Source of the DNA: Quillaja saponaria
Lineage: Eukaryota; Streptophyta; Magnoliopsida; Fabales; Quillajaceae
Length of the DNA stretch: 64,000 nucleotides
NCBI GenBank assembly: GCA_029379385.1
Contig: CM055608.1
Coordinates: 30,978,548 to 31,042,547 of the forward strand
Reading direction: 5' to 3'
Part shown: positions 37,529 through 51,124 of the stretch, piece by piece
How the letters are laid out: each line of letters starts with the position of its first letter
Numbering within the stretch: the first letter of the stretch is position 1
Position numbers and translations under genes: made by a program
Notes under the pieces: generated by a model
What the model was told of the DNA's origin: nothing
Databases searched by the model: none
Seen by the model: only the letters and a program-made list of their open reading frames with translations

Positions 37529-39315
37529 TGCGAGGACGAGCTTTCAACGTGTCAACTGAACTAGGTAATTCGGTTTGTTTTCTTTTACTGTTTGGTCCGC
37601 AGGTCCCGCGGCTCCGCGACCGTGGCTGCCTTTGACTTTTTAATTCCATAGCGGCGCGCTTGACTTATAAATTTCTTACATACAACAACAAGTGAGCTTA
37701 GTGTATATTATATTAATATAAAAAATTAAGTAAAATCATATGTTAGATTATTCGACTTATTTGTAAACAACTTTTCTAAAATAAATCCCCATATATTCTA
37801 AGGATTTATTTTACAGTATCTTGTTTTGTTAATTTATGCATTATACTATTCGTATGTTTTGTATATGTATAAATATTTTACAATCTCTACAAATTTTATG
37901 TCTCAAACAAATAATTGTATACCTCATTACAATTATCACAATCTAAATAAAATCTACATTTCTTTAGCAACTATTAATTGTGCTATGTGATGACTCATTT
38001 TATAACTTATCTCATAAATAAATAAATAAATTTAATATTTAGTAGATAAATTAGTCTATCAACAAAGTGACAAACTATCGAATATCAGAGGTTAATCAAA
38101 TTTACATCAACTGTCAATTAAATTCATTCGTTATTTTATACTATTTTTTTACCAATGAAATGCTTTAACTTTTCTGCATTAATATTTTAAGTTTTTCTAC
38201 TAATTAACAATTGTCAATAACAAGTTATTTATATAATATAAAAGCACTATATTGAAATGATAATTAAGATTTGTTTAAAATTATTATTATGGATCTGATT
38301 CTCTAAAATACACTTTACACTTTAAATAGTACAATGCACTAATTTTGACTATTAGAATAAATTAATGATTTAGATTTTACTAAGTAAAATCCTTCAAAAA
38401 TAACTAGGCAATTGTTAAAGAAAATAAATAAAACAAAAACCGCAAAACTCACTAGCTATTTTTTGTTGGAAATAAAACAATCTTGCTAATTTTTAATTAG
38501 ATTTTTCTAACGGGTGCCCTTAGGGAATTTGTTAAGACGATAAATATAAAAATTTTGTATTATTAATTAATTTATTACAGTGGTTGAGCTTGATTTCAGT
38601 GTTGTGTGATAAATAATTACTTTTGGAATGTTTAAAATTCCAAAAACTGTATTTATTGCACCTTATCAATTACCCTTATAACACTTGTTAGAAAAATCAT
38701 TTCTAATTTATTAGAATTTAACTTTAGTTACAGTTTTTAACTTTACAATTAGAGGGGGATTGAGCATGCAGACATGGGTTCCGGGGGATAATGCTTTCAG
38801 GATTCATCCTGTTCGTGTAATCAATAGTTGATTAGTTACAATCGAATGACAAAATAATATAAGGTTACATATATTTAACTGATTCTTATGCAATGTTTGA
38901 CAACAACATGAAGATATAAATTTTTACTATATCTAATAGACTATCATGTGAAAGATGTTATGATTATACTATTTAATATATTATATAAATTTATAATATT
39001 TAATCTTATACAATACATTAAACAAGTTATTGTAGGACTTATGTAGTTCGTAGAAAAAACTAAAAAGAATAGAAGCCAAGACAATAGATAATGACATTAA
39101 TTTTATGATCTTTCCTATTTGCAAATAGTAACGTAACGTAACATAACATAACATAACACAACATTATTATAAAGTGAGAGAAATCAAGCATGTGGATTTA
39201 TTTAATCAATTTGATATATGTTAATTGTAGATACATCAAGAACCAAATCAAAAACCCCAACGTTGATTTTTTTTCATCTGATTAGATTGTAGTGTGTACG
39301 TAATTAATTAATGAT
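37529..39315. other. AT-rich intergenic region
   Basis: Contains the promoter of the haem-binding protein gene and the 3' flank of the thionin-like gene. A short pentameric tract (TAACG/TAACA units) lies at about 39128-39163. No supportable gene. Confidence 0.6.
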
Positions 39316-39903
39316 CTAATTCTTGGCGCACGTTTCCGAGCATGAATCCACACAACATTTCAATTTTTCTGCATCTTTATCTGCCAAATAATGAAAAAAA
39401 ATAACAAGAGATTAGCAAATGTTAGTAATTATCTAACTATAAACATAGAGAGTACTGGACTTGATACGTTTTTTATATCGATCAACTCAACATTTCGTAA
39501 AATTTATAATTATAATTGTGGATGTATATAGAAAATGATTCTTGGTTTCGAACTTAAAACTTTATATTTTGATATATAAAATAAATTAAGATTTCATCAA
39601 CAAGCTCAAACAGAAAAAATAAATACACACCGATGTTTTGTTTGGTGCTACTGCTAATAATACTGGCACATGATGTGGTGGCACAGCCAAGTTTGCAGAA
39701 GTAATGGTTTTGTGTGTGGATGTCATGTTTGGATGGTGGTTTGAAGATGCAGTCTTTCAAGCATTTGAGACCACATTTGTGCCTTGCAAAACACAGAGAG
39801 CAGTGCAGCCTATATAGCATTCCTTGAATGATGCTGCAGACTGCCCCATAAACATACACAACATCAAGCATATCACCACCATCACTTGTTTTCCCTCCAT
39901 CAT
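39316..39903 (-). CDS. thionin-like secreted Cys-rich peptide (one frame break)
   Basis: Two exons, 39903-39631 and 39380-39316, with a GT-AG intron. From the ATG at 39903 (or 39900) the first frame gives a signal peptide ending near GQSAAS, then two cysteine pairs. The second frame continues with a KCGLKCLKDC motif, an HYFCKLGC motif and TTSCAS. Exon 2 adds a CCVDSCSETC block and the stop. This order (signal peptide, Cys-rich core, acidic Cys-containing C-terminal part) matches the plant thionin-like family, small secreted peptides linked to defence or reproduction. The two frames meet at a T run (39788-39791) that appears one base short. As written, the signal-peptide frame stops shortly after the break, so either the locus is broken or a base is missing. 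A TATA box lies about 105 bases upstream. Confidence 0.72.
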
Positions 39904-40007
39904 CTATATATATTTTTTTTCTCACTTAAACACCTCAACAGGATGGTTAGTAAAAATAGAAATGAATGTGAATAAAACCCTATTTAATCTTACAAAGGTA
40001 TTGCTCT

Positions 40008-40017
40008 TATTTATATA
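40008..40017 (-). promoter_or_regulatory. TATA box of the thionin-like gene
   Basis: TATATAAATA on the minus strand, 105 bases upstream of the first ATG. Confidence 0.5.
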
Positions 40018-40570
40018 GCTAGCTAGGCAGCAGGTAATAAAGAGGGAAAATGTATGTGGCTCACATGCATGGATATATATTAATTAATTATACCCTACAT
40101 GGAAACTAAAAAATATATTATGCACAGAATATGCAAGAATGATATATATAACTTGATATTGCTGTTATTTGTAATCTAATTTGGAAACACCTTCAAAGGA
40201 AAAGTATTTCTTCGAAGTTAGCAAGTATATATTTCAGAATATATAATACTCAACAAAATTCCTTCTTAATTATAAATTCTTCTATAAGAGATTTTTTTTT
40301 CCCATTATGATGTTTTTATATATTGGGAACTTCCTGGATAAAAAAGAGATATTAAAGATATCAATTAGGAAACTATATATATGCCTTAAAAGAGAGGAAG
40401 CTCTCAATGTAATCCTTTTAATTTCATACTGACCTTATACATGTATGACATAAATACATAATAGGAGGTATATACTTTCCTTTTTTATAACTATCTAAAT
40501 TCATATAGTTGACTATAGCAAGATTCGATCTCAAATCCTTAAAACGATATTAGAGTAAAAAAAATAAGAG

Positions 40571-42540
40571 GATGTGATGGGAGACCTGTAAATGAAAATA
40601 TGAAACCTATCATTTAAAAAAAAAAATAAAAAATTACAAAATATAAAGAAAGAAAAAGAAATGATATAATATATTTTTTGATTAGCCAATGATTTTTTTT
40701 TCTGTGTTTTAGAATACTCGGTTTATTTTCTAAATGAGACGATTTTGAGCTCGTTAAATAAAACGAACCGAGTTCAATCTTTTCAAAACTCAATCGGCTA
40801 GCTTGTGAGCTGACTCGTTTAATATTATTTAATAATTTAATAATAAATAAATTTATATGCAAAAATTAATGTAAGTTGTAACTTGGTTTGGTGGTAAGTT
40901 ACTCAAATAATTATCTATAGGTCTACTTTTCAAAAAAAAATTTAAAAACCTTCAAGAATACTTAACAAGCCAAGCCCGAGCTTGGGTTTAGGCTCATTAA
41001 CTCTTAATAAACACGAGTTGAGTTTAAGTTTGTCTAAAATTTAACAACTGCAAGCTCGACTCAAATACCACTTGCTGCCACCCCTAATTAACGACACACT
41101 TAGTTTACTTTTCATGGTCAAACATTATATCTTAGTACACTTTTAATGTTAAATTATCAAAAGCTACACCAATTTATGTGTTAATATAATTTTTTTTAAA
41201 ATTAATTGTCACAAATGGGAAGATATGATGGGAGAGTTGTAAAAGAAAATATGACACCTATCATTTTTTTTTCAAATTTAAAATTATGAAATATAAAGAA
41301 AGAAAAATAAATGATATAATATATTTTTTGATAAGCCAATGATTTTTTTTTTTCGTGTTTTATAATTCTTGGTTTATTTTCTAAACGAGACGATCTTGAG
41401 TTTTATTTTGAGCTCGTTTAATAAAACAAACTGAGCTCAATCTTTTCAAAACTGGATTAGCTCATATATAAGCTTGTGAGCTAGCTCGTTTAATATTATT
41501 TAATAATTTTATAATAAATATATTTATATGCAAAAAGTAATGTAGGTTGTAACTTGGTTTGGTGGTAAGTTACAGAAATAATTCTCTATAGGTCTACTTT
41601 TTTTAAATTTTAAAAAACCTTTAAGAATACTTAACGAGCCAAGCTCGAGCTTAGCTTTAGGCTCGTTAGCTCTTAAAGTATACGAGTTGAGTTTGAGTTT
41701 GTCTAAAATTTAACAATCTGCAAGCTCGACTTAAATACCACTTGTTGCCACCCTTAATAAACGACACACTTAGTATACTTTTCATGGTCAAACATTCTAT
41801 CTCAGTACACTTTTAATGTTAAATTATCAAAAGCTACACCAATTTATGTGTTAATATAATTTTTGTAAAATTAATTGTCACAAATGAGAGGATATGATGG
41901 GATAGTTGTAAATGAAAATATGGCACCTATCATTTTTTTTTAAATTTAAAATTTGAAAATATAAACAAAGGAAAAGAAATGATATAATATATTTTTTGAT
42001 ATGCGAATGATTTTTTTTTTTTTGTGTTTTGGAATACTCGACTTTTTTTTTAAACGAGACAATATTGAGTTTTATTTTGAGCTCGTTTAATAAAATGAAC
42101 CGAGCTTAATATTTTCAAAACTTGATCATTTTGTATATAAGCTTGTGAGTTGGCTCGTTTAATATTATTTAATAATTTTATAATAAAATATTTTTATGCA
42201 AAAATTAATATAAGTTGTAACTTGGATTGGTAGTAAGTTACTCAAATAATTCTCTATAGGTCTACTTTTTAAAAAAATTTAAAAAAATTTCAAGAATACT
42301 TCATGAGCCAAGCTCGAGCTTGGGTTTAGGCTCGTTAGCTCTTAAAGTATACGAGTCAAGTTTGAGTTTGTCTAAAATTTAACGATCTGCAAACTCGACT
42401 CAAATACCACCCTTAATAAACGACACACTTAATATACTTTTCATGGTCAAACATTCTATCTTAGTACACTTTTAATGTTAAATCATAAAAAGGTACACCA
42501 ATTTATGTGTTAATATTATTTTTTTAAATTAATTGACACA
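40571..42540. repeat. three tandem copies of a ~0.66-kb repeat
   Basis: Units start at 40571, 41222 and 41891 (spacing 651 and 669), each opening with GAT(A/G)TGATGGGA. Each holds, in order, ATATATTTTTTGAT, a GAGCTCGTT segment, TGTAACTTGG(T/A)TTGGT, a GAGCCAAGC(T/C)CGAGCTT segment, TTTTCATGGTCAAACATT and AAGGTACACC/AAGCTACACC. The copies differ by scattered substitutions and small indels. No coding capacity. The GAGCTCG and CTCGAGC blocks are partly palindromic. The class is not known to me. Confidence 0.85.
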
Positions 42541-45245
42541 AAATTCACCTACTTGCTCTAGTAATATATGTGTTAATATACAATTTACTGAATCATCAAT
42601 CATTGTAATAATTTGTATTGTTGTACATGATTTATCTGAATAAATATATTTATGAATGTGTGAATTGTATTCATGATATACACATTTTCAATCAAAATTG
42701 ACTTATATATTAAAAAATTACAATTAATAAAAAATATTACACTAGTTTAATATAATTAAACAAATAATAAATCAAATTAAAAATTAAATTTATAAATCGT
42801 TTCTGTTCTTTAGATATAATAAGAATTAAGACAATAATATCATACTAATAAAAGCAATACCCTTAATATGTCATTTAATTCATAGTTTCTTTTTTAATTT
42901 TAATTCAAGAAATTGAGAATAATTAGGAAAAAAATAATAGTAAAAAATTTATAATCATATTAGTATTAAAATGGGAAGTGTTAGAGAAAAAAAAAATTAA
43001 ATTAGTAATCTATTTGAAACATAGTATATATTTATATATTTTTTTTTTCTCATGAGTATCTTACCACACCTTTTGGATGTGAGCCTAATCTCAGAAAAAA
43101 AAAGAGACCCCTCAATCGCTGAGCACAAGCAAGCTCTATCACTTGAATTACACCTTGTTGGGTGAAACACAATATTTAATAGAAATACTAATTAAAGAGT
43201 TACTATTTTTTAATGTAATTAAACAAAGGGTGACCTTATTGCCACAACTAAATTACTTAGGGACACAACCTTTTAAATGTGAAAACTTATTAATAGACAA
43301 AATTACCCTTAATCAAAATATTAAATGTAAAAAATATTTTTTGATAGTCCCAATATACTTAATTTATGTAGCATCATTCTTTTTCACTCTAACTCTCACT
43401 GCCTCTACTTCTCTGAAAACCTACTTGTATACGTCAAAATCTTTAGTATTCTCATTACAATCTTAATAGATTTCTCTAGGAATCTATTTCTCAGCAATTA
43501 AATTTTATTGGGATTGATATGCTGAAATTAATCTTTTAAGTCTGCATAGTAATATTTTTTTTTTTTCAGAGACCCACGAATTAATTCTTATTTTTATAGA
43601 AAAAAATGATTTTTTTTTTTAAATTGAACACTTTCCCAAACAGATGACTGAGTTTGATAGAAGAACTTTATCTATTCGGTTACCATACATGATAATGTAA
43701 GGGAGCCGCGGTATGAAAATTTCATATTATTTTGACGGTATTTTGATGCCATGCTAAACAAAATTTCGAATAAGATAAATTTTAGTAGAAATTTGGAAAT
43801 TAAATTTTATTAATTTAGATGAATGACGAATCTTTCAATGTTCATTCAAAATTTTTAACCCACTATAGCATAAGAAAACTTCTTCTTAATCCATGAAAAT
43901 GAGATGCTAATCTTTTGTCTTAGTGTGTATATATATATATATAGATTCAACTTGTCTATTACAAATTGCATCATCATTTTTTTCTTTATCTTTTCACAAA
44001 CACCTATTGGAAGTTGATGATCTACCCTTTTGGGGGCGATGATGGTGTTAGGCTGTTGAGCATGGAATTCTCTTGGAAGCTGAAATTGAGAGAACACAAG
44101 TATGAGATAAGGATAACCATAGAGACTGGAGAGAGAAAGGGGCAAATTCTTAATAAAATAAAATAATTAATTATAACATTTAATCCTAGTTAAGAATTGG
44201 CTAAAGGCAATTTTGTCTATTAATAAATTTTTAAATTTCAGAGGCCGCGCCCCTAAGTAATTTAGCTATGGCCGTAAGGGTACTTTTAAACATATAAGTA
44301 AATAATAAATTCAAACTAGTCAGATCGCTAGATGAATTATTATTTTTCATTCGTCTCAATCTAAGACATTATTTTTAGTAATGCCTAGAACAGTCATATT
44401 TTTCATAATAACTATCCCATATAAATTTTGGTCACCCTTTACCACGTTTAACATATTCTACCTGCATCAAGTCACATTCATTATTAAGAAAATTTATAAT
44501 AATTTTATTTTTAATTCTTAAGATAGAATAAGAATTAAAAATAAAAATTATTATAATAAAATAAAAACTATATTCATAATATTTCTTTCCGTTCATAATT
44601 TTTTTAATTTAATTTTGATTCATAAAATTGAGAAGAATTAGGAAATAAATTAATAGTAAAAAAGAATTATAATTATATTCATATTAAAATAGAAAAAAAT
44701 AGATTAAAAATTAAATTAATAGTCTATTTTAAAAATAATTTTTTTATAATAAATTAATAGTCTATTTTAATATTGTAAAATAATAACTAAATTATATCTA
44801 TAAAATAATAATAACATCATATGAATATTTAATAAAAAGAAAAAGAATCATTAAATGATGTTGTTATATAATATAAATTTATGTATTTGTCTTTACTACA
44901 AAATCGTCTTTGCTTTTTTTTAACACAACTTATGTTATCATCCTAAACTTTAATAAAGGAAAAGTTTTGACACGACTCACTATTTTTTATTTTTTTCTAT
45001 TTCTAAACTTATAACTAAATATATAACATATAATAGTTCACCATTTGTTTTTTGGCCCCCGGGTTCTAAAATAAAAAATCTGAAAACCCATAAATCCTCG
45101 CGCCACGGTGTCAGTCAGAGACTCATAGATAGTGAGATTTTAATTAAATTAAGCAACAAAAAAATTGATATAGACTCATGCGAAGCACCATATCGACTTC
45201 GTCACGAAAATAAAATCCGTCTTCAAGTTCCAAAACCAACAATGC
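42541..45245. other. AT-rich intergenic region
   Basis: Between the tandem repeat and the NOMO-like relic. It holds a (TA)n run near 43926-43941, a SINE-like segment near 43050 and a terminus related to the 2.7-kb element near 43229. No supportable gene. Confidence 0.55.
43031..43150 (-). mobile_element. possible SINE-like fragment
   Basis: On the minus strand the sequence GGTGTAATTCAAGTGATAGAGC resembles the pol III A-box region of plant tRNA-derived SINEs and is followed by GCTCAGCGATTGAGGGGTCTC. There is no clear B box or target duplication. Confidence 0.3.
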
Positions 45246-48200
45246 TGATTGACGAGGAGATTTGCTTTACTATGCTTCTTGGTTGTACTTTCTTCTATTT
45301 CAGCTGCTTCCGCTGAAACGGCTTTGTCGAAGTATGAGAATGTGTTTTCCGTTTGTCTGCCTAGAAAATTTTGGAATCATCGATGGAAAATGAGCATCTC
45401 TATTTCATTTTGTTAAGTGTATGGATCTGAATTTGGTTTACAAGTAAACTCTGGTAGGTAGAATCTCTCATGGCCTTTTTCCCTATGGTATTCTTTCACT
45501 GCCTAGTGGTCTGACAGATTTCTACCCTGCAGGCGAGCTCATCTTTGATCAAGTCAAGGAAACCAACTGATGCTAAATTGGATTATTCTCAATCGCGGTA
45601 TGTGTGTCTATTGAAAACTAAGACTAACTGCTTCTTGTGGATCCGAAAGTTAATTTTTCAATTTTCATCTATCTACATTTTTTATAAATTATAAATATAT
45701 TTACAGATATCTTTATGCATTATACATGATTCAAGGAACTTGAAATGAAAAAGTTATAAATATCAATCATATACTGATTTACGTGTATTTAAATTATGGT
45801 TGGGAACTGTAACTTTTGAAGTACGGTGAACTGAAGAAAAGAAAGAAGAAAGACATGAAGGAAATTGTAGTGGAATATGTATTTTGGTTATTATTGTCTG
45901 TTACTCTATTGGATGTTGCTGTATTAGATATGAAGCGAGATAGAATATGTTACTTTATTAGATTTTTGCTTGTAAATTTTTACAAATGATTTTTATGAAC
46001 AAGAGAAATAATGTTGTTTCATAAAAGGAAACATGCTTATCTGACTGTAAGTGTACATTTGATTACAATGATGTACTTGATTGAACTGTAGGTTGAGCTT
46101 CGCAGGGTGGATGGTCTTGTAAAGGATATAACTCAATGTGCTCCCAATGGTTATTACTTCATTCCAGTATATGACAAGGTACATCTTGCGTGAATTGGCA
46201 AATATTTGTATATGGTTAATATTTTCGGACATGGTGTTCTTCAGTGGTAATATTAAATCAATAATTTTTTATTTTGTTTTTATAAGTAATATGAATCAAT
46301 CATTTATTCCAAAGATGATTACCATTTTTGCAATATTATGATGACTTGATTGAAATATCCATTTTCTATTGCTTCCTTTCCACCCCTCCCTTTTAATTTT
46401 GTGGCTAAATGGATAGTAAGTGATTTCAATAGTGAAACCTGTTGAATGTTGGGACTAGGGATACTATTTACTGTTTCTGGACAGCTGGAGTTCAATTTTT
46501 CATATTAACCAATTTCAGTAGTAAAACCTTGCTAAATATAACATGGTGCAATGAAGCTGAAAGATTGGGGAAACTTAAAGGGCGATGTGATTGTCATCCT
46601 CTCTTTAAAGTTTAAACCCATAATGTGAAAAGTCTTCAAAATTTTCTGTCTTGGTGGGTTTTCTGGAAGGATCTTATTACTAGTGCCAACTGCCAATTTA
46701 CTCAGGGCTTTCAAATTTGGATGCATTAGTTTACATTAGACATTAGTGAATTTACACGTTTATCATATAATTACGTTTATCATATAATTTTCTTCATATT
46801 TTACCTATAAAAAAATTATCCTTCTTTGATGAAAGAATAAATAGTCTGTGGCAATCTTGTATAAATTCTCTTCCCTTTTATATATGACTTATAGTCAGGG
46901 ACAGTCGTTTCGTTCACATATTATACGAAAATGAAGTAAAATCTAAGAAGCCTTTGTCATCAATAATCTGATAACTTCTGGTAGCAAGTTTATTTATTTT
47001 TTAATTTTTTAAATATATTTTAAAACTTCACAGCTTCATAAAAACATTAGCTTGTTTCATGAAAGTAATAAGAAGCAATAGGTTATGATGACAATAACTT
47101 GTTTCCTCAAGTTATTTATGATGGATACTCATACAATTGTACATTTGTGCACTCTTCAGTTCTTCTAACTTATTTTTTTTTTCATTACAGGGTTCATTTG
47201 TAATTAAAATTAATGGACCAGAAGGATGGTCATGGGACCCCGATAAGGCTTGTTATCACTTTGTTGTTTCTCATGCGTGGTTCACTTATTCTTCTTTTCT
47301 AGCATGTGGACTTGTATGCATGGTGCCCTCATTTTCCTTTATCTGATATATTATCATGTAGTGTGAAAAGTATTTCCATAACCCGGGACAAATTCATTTC
47401 CTTTAGGTTCCTGTTGTGGTTGATGGTGCTGGTTGCAATGGCAATGAAGATATAAATTTTTGTTTCACAGGGTTTGTCATATACTTCGTGCTATTTTTAT
47501 GTTCAACTGAATCCAATACTTGTACTTGCTCTGGATTTCAAATTTACCTCTGGATGTTTGTGTTTCTACTTTCTAGATTCACCATATCTGGAAAAGTGAA
47601 GGGTGCTGTTGGTGGCGAGAGCTGTTCACTTAAACATGGAGGTCCTTCAAATGTAAAGGTTGAACTTTTGTCTCCTGCTGGTGATCTCGTCTCATCTGTT
47701 TTAACTTCAGCAATGGGGTGTTACTTGTTTACCAATGTAGTTCCAGATAGGGAAGTTCCCAATTTACCTTGTCCTGAAAAGATCTCCTTACGGAATTATC
47801 ATACTTGTAACTTAGAATAATTCACGCTTCTAACATTAATTAAACTTGATTGTTAGTGCTTCAATTTTGTAGATTCCATACATTGCAATTGATTGATGAA
47901 TTGGTAGACCTTTTTTGAAATGAGATATCAATTAAAAGGCCAAGACTCAAGGGTAACTTCAAGTCTTCAATTGGGATTTGGAAGTAAAATGAGGGAAAGT
48001 TGCGAGATCAATTGATCATGTACAATGAAGGGTTATCATGGTAGTGGAATATTGGGAGGATTTAGGTTGAGAAAGCAAAATGTATTGAAGGAATGTACAA
48101 AATTCTGTTGGTAGAGGTGGAAGAATGTATGTGTTTGCTAGAGATGTTGTTGAGGATACATCTCTATATTGGCCAAGTCCAGGATGCCAAAAAGGAATTC

Positions 48201-51062
48201 ACATGGCTGATCACAAGTAGTTTTTATTAAGAAATTGGGATGAGGATTTAGTTGACTTGATTTGGAAAAATTCAGCAAAATTGTTTGTATCAATTTAACA
48301 ATTAACCAAGAAGTCAGCAAAATTGTTCAAAAACTATGGATTCTGTTTCCCAGATGTTAATTTAAAGAATATATTTTTCCTGATTCTGTTCTTCACAGAC
48401 CTGTTTGAAAATTATGGGGATATAATATAACATAATAATTTCCTTCAATGCAGGAAAATATCATTTGCGTGCTTCACATCCTGATCTGAAAGTTGAAAAT
48501 AGAGGCTCGACAGAGGTTACAAGCTTTACAATTTTACTCTTCTTTCAATACTTTTTTTTTGCATAATTTTCCATCCTTCAATAATTCAATTTTCTCTCCT
48601 TTCGAAGTCCACATTTTTATCTACTATTGTCATGAAGGTTTCACATTCTGAATGCCATTCATTTGCTAATGCATTTATTGCAGGTGGAGTTGGGGTTTGG
48701 AAAGGGGGTAGTTGACGATAGTTTCTTTGTCCCTGGATATAACATTAGTGGATTTGTTGTTGCTCGGGTAATATTTGTTATAGACTCAACATCTTTTCAG
48801 TTTTCCTTTCTATGAAAAGTTGCTGTGCCCTAGTATATTTAATTCATTTACAGTTGGCAATCTAGGAGACTAGGACCAAAATTAAAATTTGATATTTACC
48901 TAATCTGCTTCTTCCATTGATTGTGGTGATCTGTTCAGTATGAATATGTATAGTTTAAAATGAGCAGTGAGCACTACTAGACTTTTTGATTATGTTCTTA
49001 TCTCCTTCTTTGTTCTTTGTTCTTTTTCTTGTACCCTTTTTTCCAGGGAAATCCAATTCTGGATGTCGATATTTATCTGTATTCTGATGATGTTTCTGAG
49101 GAACAATGTCCCCAAGGTTCTGGTACTGCCCCTGGGCAAAGAGAATCTCTTTGTCATGCTGTATCCAATGCTACCGGAATGTTCACCTTGAATCCATTAC
49201 CTTGTGGTAACTTTATTTTCGGATGCATGTTTACTCTCTTGTTTCTCTATATGAATTGGATGCTTCTTCATTCTACTTGATGAATATTGGAACATGCTAT
49301 TAATATGTGTAATGGGGAACGTCAAATCCCAAATGCTTATATATCTAAGAGAAAGAATTCTATCTTCTAGAGTTTGGAATCAAAGTATAAGGAAATTGCA
49401 TGTGTCACTGCATTTATCTTGAACAAACACCAAATCAAAATATAGCAGATATTCTTGATATTATTATTAGCCTAAAGACCGAGAAAGGTGTCTGTGGAAG
49501 ATCAAGTATATGTACCAATCAACAATATTGTACCCATGCTGTGTACTGAAAGAATTGAGCTTTACGTGACAGATTGCTGAAAATTTATTTAAAAGGGTAT
49601 AATTTTAGCTCTTCCTTAGTTAGATATGTTACAAGATCATAATTTTACTTGTACAATTCCATCATTGCTTAGTTCACAGTTGCTTACCAGTTTTTCCTTC
49701 CATATATAATCCACTACTTTATTTTGTGATTCAAATGATTGTATTCAGCTGCTTTTGAGCTTTTTATGCAATGAAAGTATTCCTCTTCTGCATATTTGCA
49801 ATTGTAAAACCACAATTTTTTTCTTTGGCCACCTACAGGAAGTTATGAGCTCATCCCTTACTACAATGGTGAAAACACTGTGTGATGTTTCAGCTTCCAA
49901 GGTCTCAGTTAACGTCAAGCATCAACATGTAAAAGTTTCCCTGAAGTATAAGGTATATTTTATGGTTTATTTTTGGTCAAAGCTTGCACATTATCACCTG
50001 TCAGGCTATTTGCATGTAGTCTTGTTGTCCTTGTTCCTCTGGAATCACTAACTTGAAAGATCGATGTGTCGAAGGAGGATTATGATTACATAAGATTAAC
50101 TTCTTAGATGAAACAAGTTTGGTTGGTTACAAGTGATCTAGCTTGATTGTGTTGTGTCTGATGTTGTCATTATATGTGCATTTTCTTCTGCACCATCTTT
50201 AATTAGTGTTAATTTCTACAGGTCACTGGATTTCTGTTGGGGGCCGCGTAGTTGATGGGAATGAGATGGGAGTAGAGGGTGTAAAAATAATAGTTGATGG
50301 TCACGAGAGGTTTATTCCTGACAGCAAGGATATTACAAGCTTGACCAGGTATTAATTTGCAGGTTCTTATTTATACCAATATTTATTAGAAATATACTGT
50401 TATTCTCAATTGCTTTCTTCATTTATTCCATTGTTAAATCTGCTCGTTCAGAGATCCTGTGGAGTATTATTGAACTTTTCTTTAGAAAGCATTTTCTATA
50501 TTTTACATCTTTGTTTGTTTCCCAGTATTGTTTCAACATAGTATAAGGCCAGTTGTGTTACTTGTTGTCTTTACCATTATGGATTTTGGGTATCTTTACC
50601 TTAAATATTAAACTTGAGGAAAAGGACATCTGTTGGCGTCTTTGTATTTATTTGCCTCAGCTTCTTTTGTGATGCAGTCTGCTTACTGCAGCTTTGGTAG
50701 AGATTATGTGACTTGGCTTATAATGTTGCAGTTCTTGTCTTCTCTAAATATAAGAAACAGTGTTTCTTTGTTTCTGATCCATAAATGACTAGTTAAATTA
50801 TTCTTTTGTTTTGTTCTGCTTAAAATTATAGAGAATGATCATCTTTCAAAATTAAATTTACATAAGGAGCTCAATTTTTTTATTTTTTATTTTATTTTTA
50901 TGTCCTGTTGTAAAGTTTAGGAATCACTCAGTGACTTTGACACAATGTCTGACAAATTCCACTAACTTATTTATCTTTAAATTTTTACAGAAATTGCTGT
51001 TTTATTAAATGTAGAGCAGTTTAGATCAGTTATATATATGTGTACGTGTTGTGGCCATGCAC

Positions 51063-51066
51063 ATAC

Positions 51067-51117
<51 letters not shown>

Positions 51118-51124
51118 TGTATGC
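51063..51124. repeat. compound (AT)n-(GTAT)n microsatellite
   Basis: ACATACATATAT then a run of AT, then about eight GTAT units, in an intron of the NOMO-like relic. Confidence 0.85.

Noticed and set aside
40571..42540. Centromeric satellite or CRISPR-like array
   Set aside because: Only three long diverged units with no spacers, amid ordinary genes.
43143..43466. 107-codon frame
   Set aside because: AT-rich, contains a repeat terminus, no recognisable domain and no promoter or splice context.
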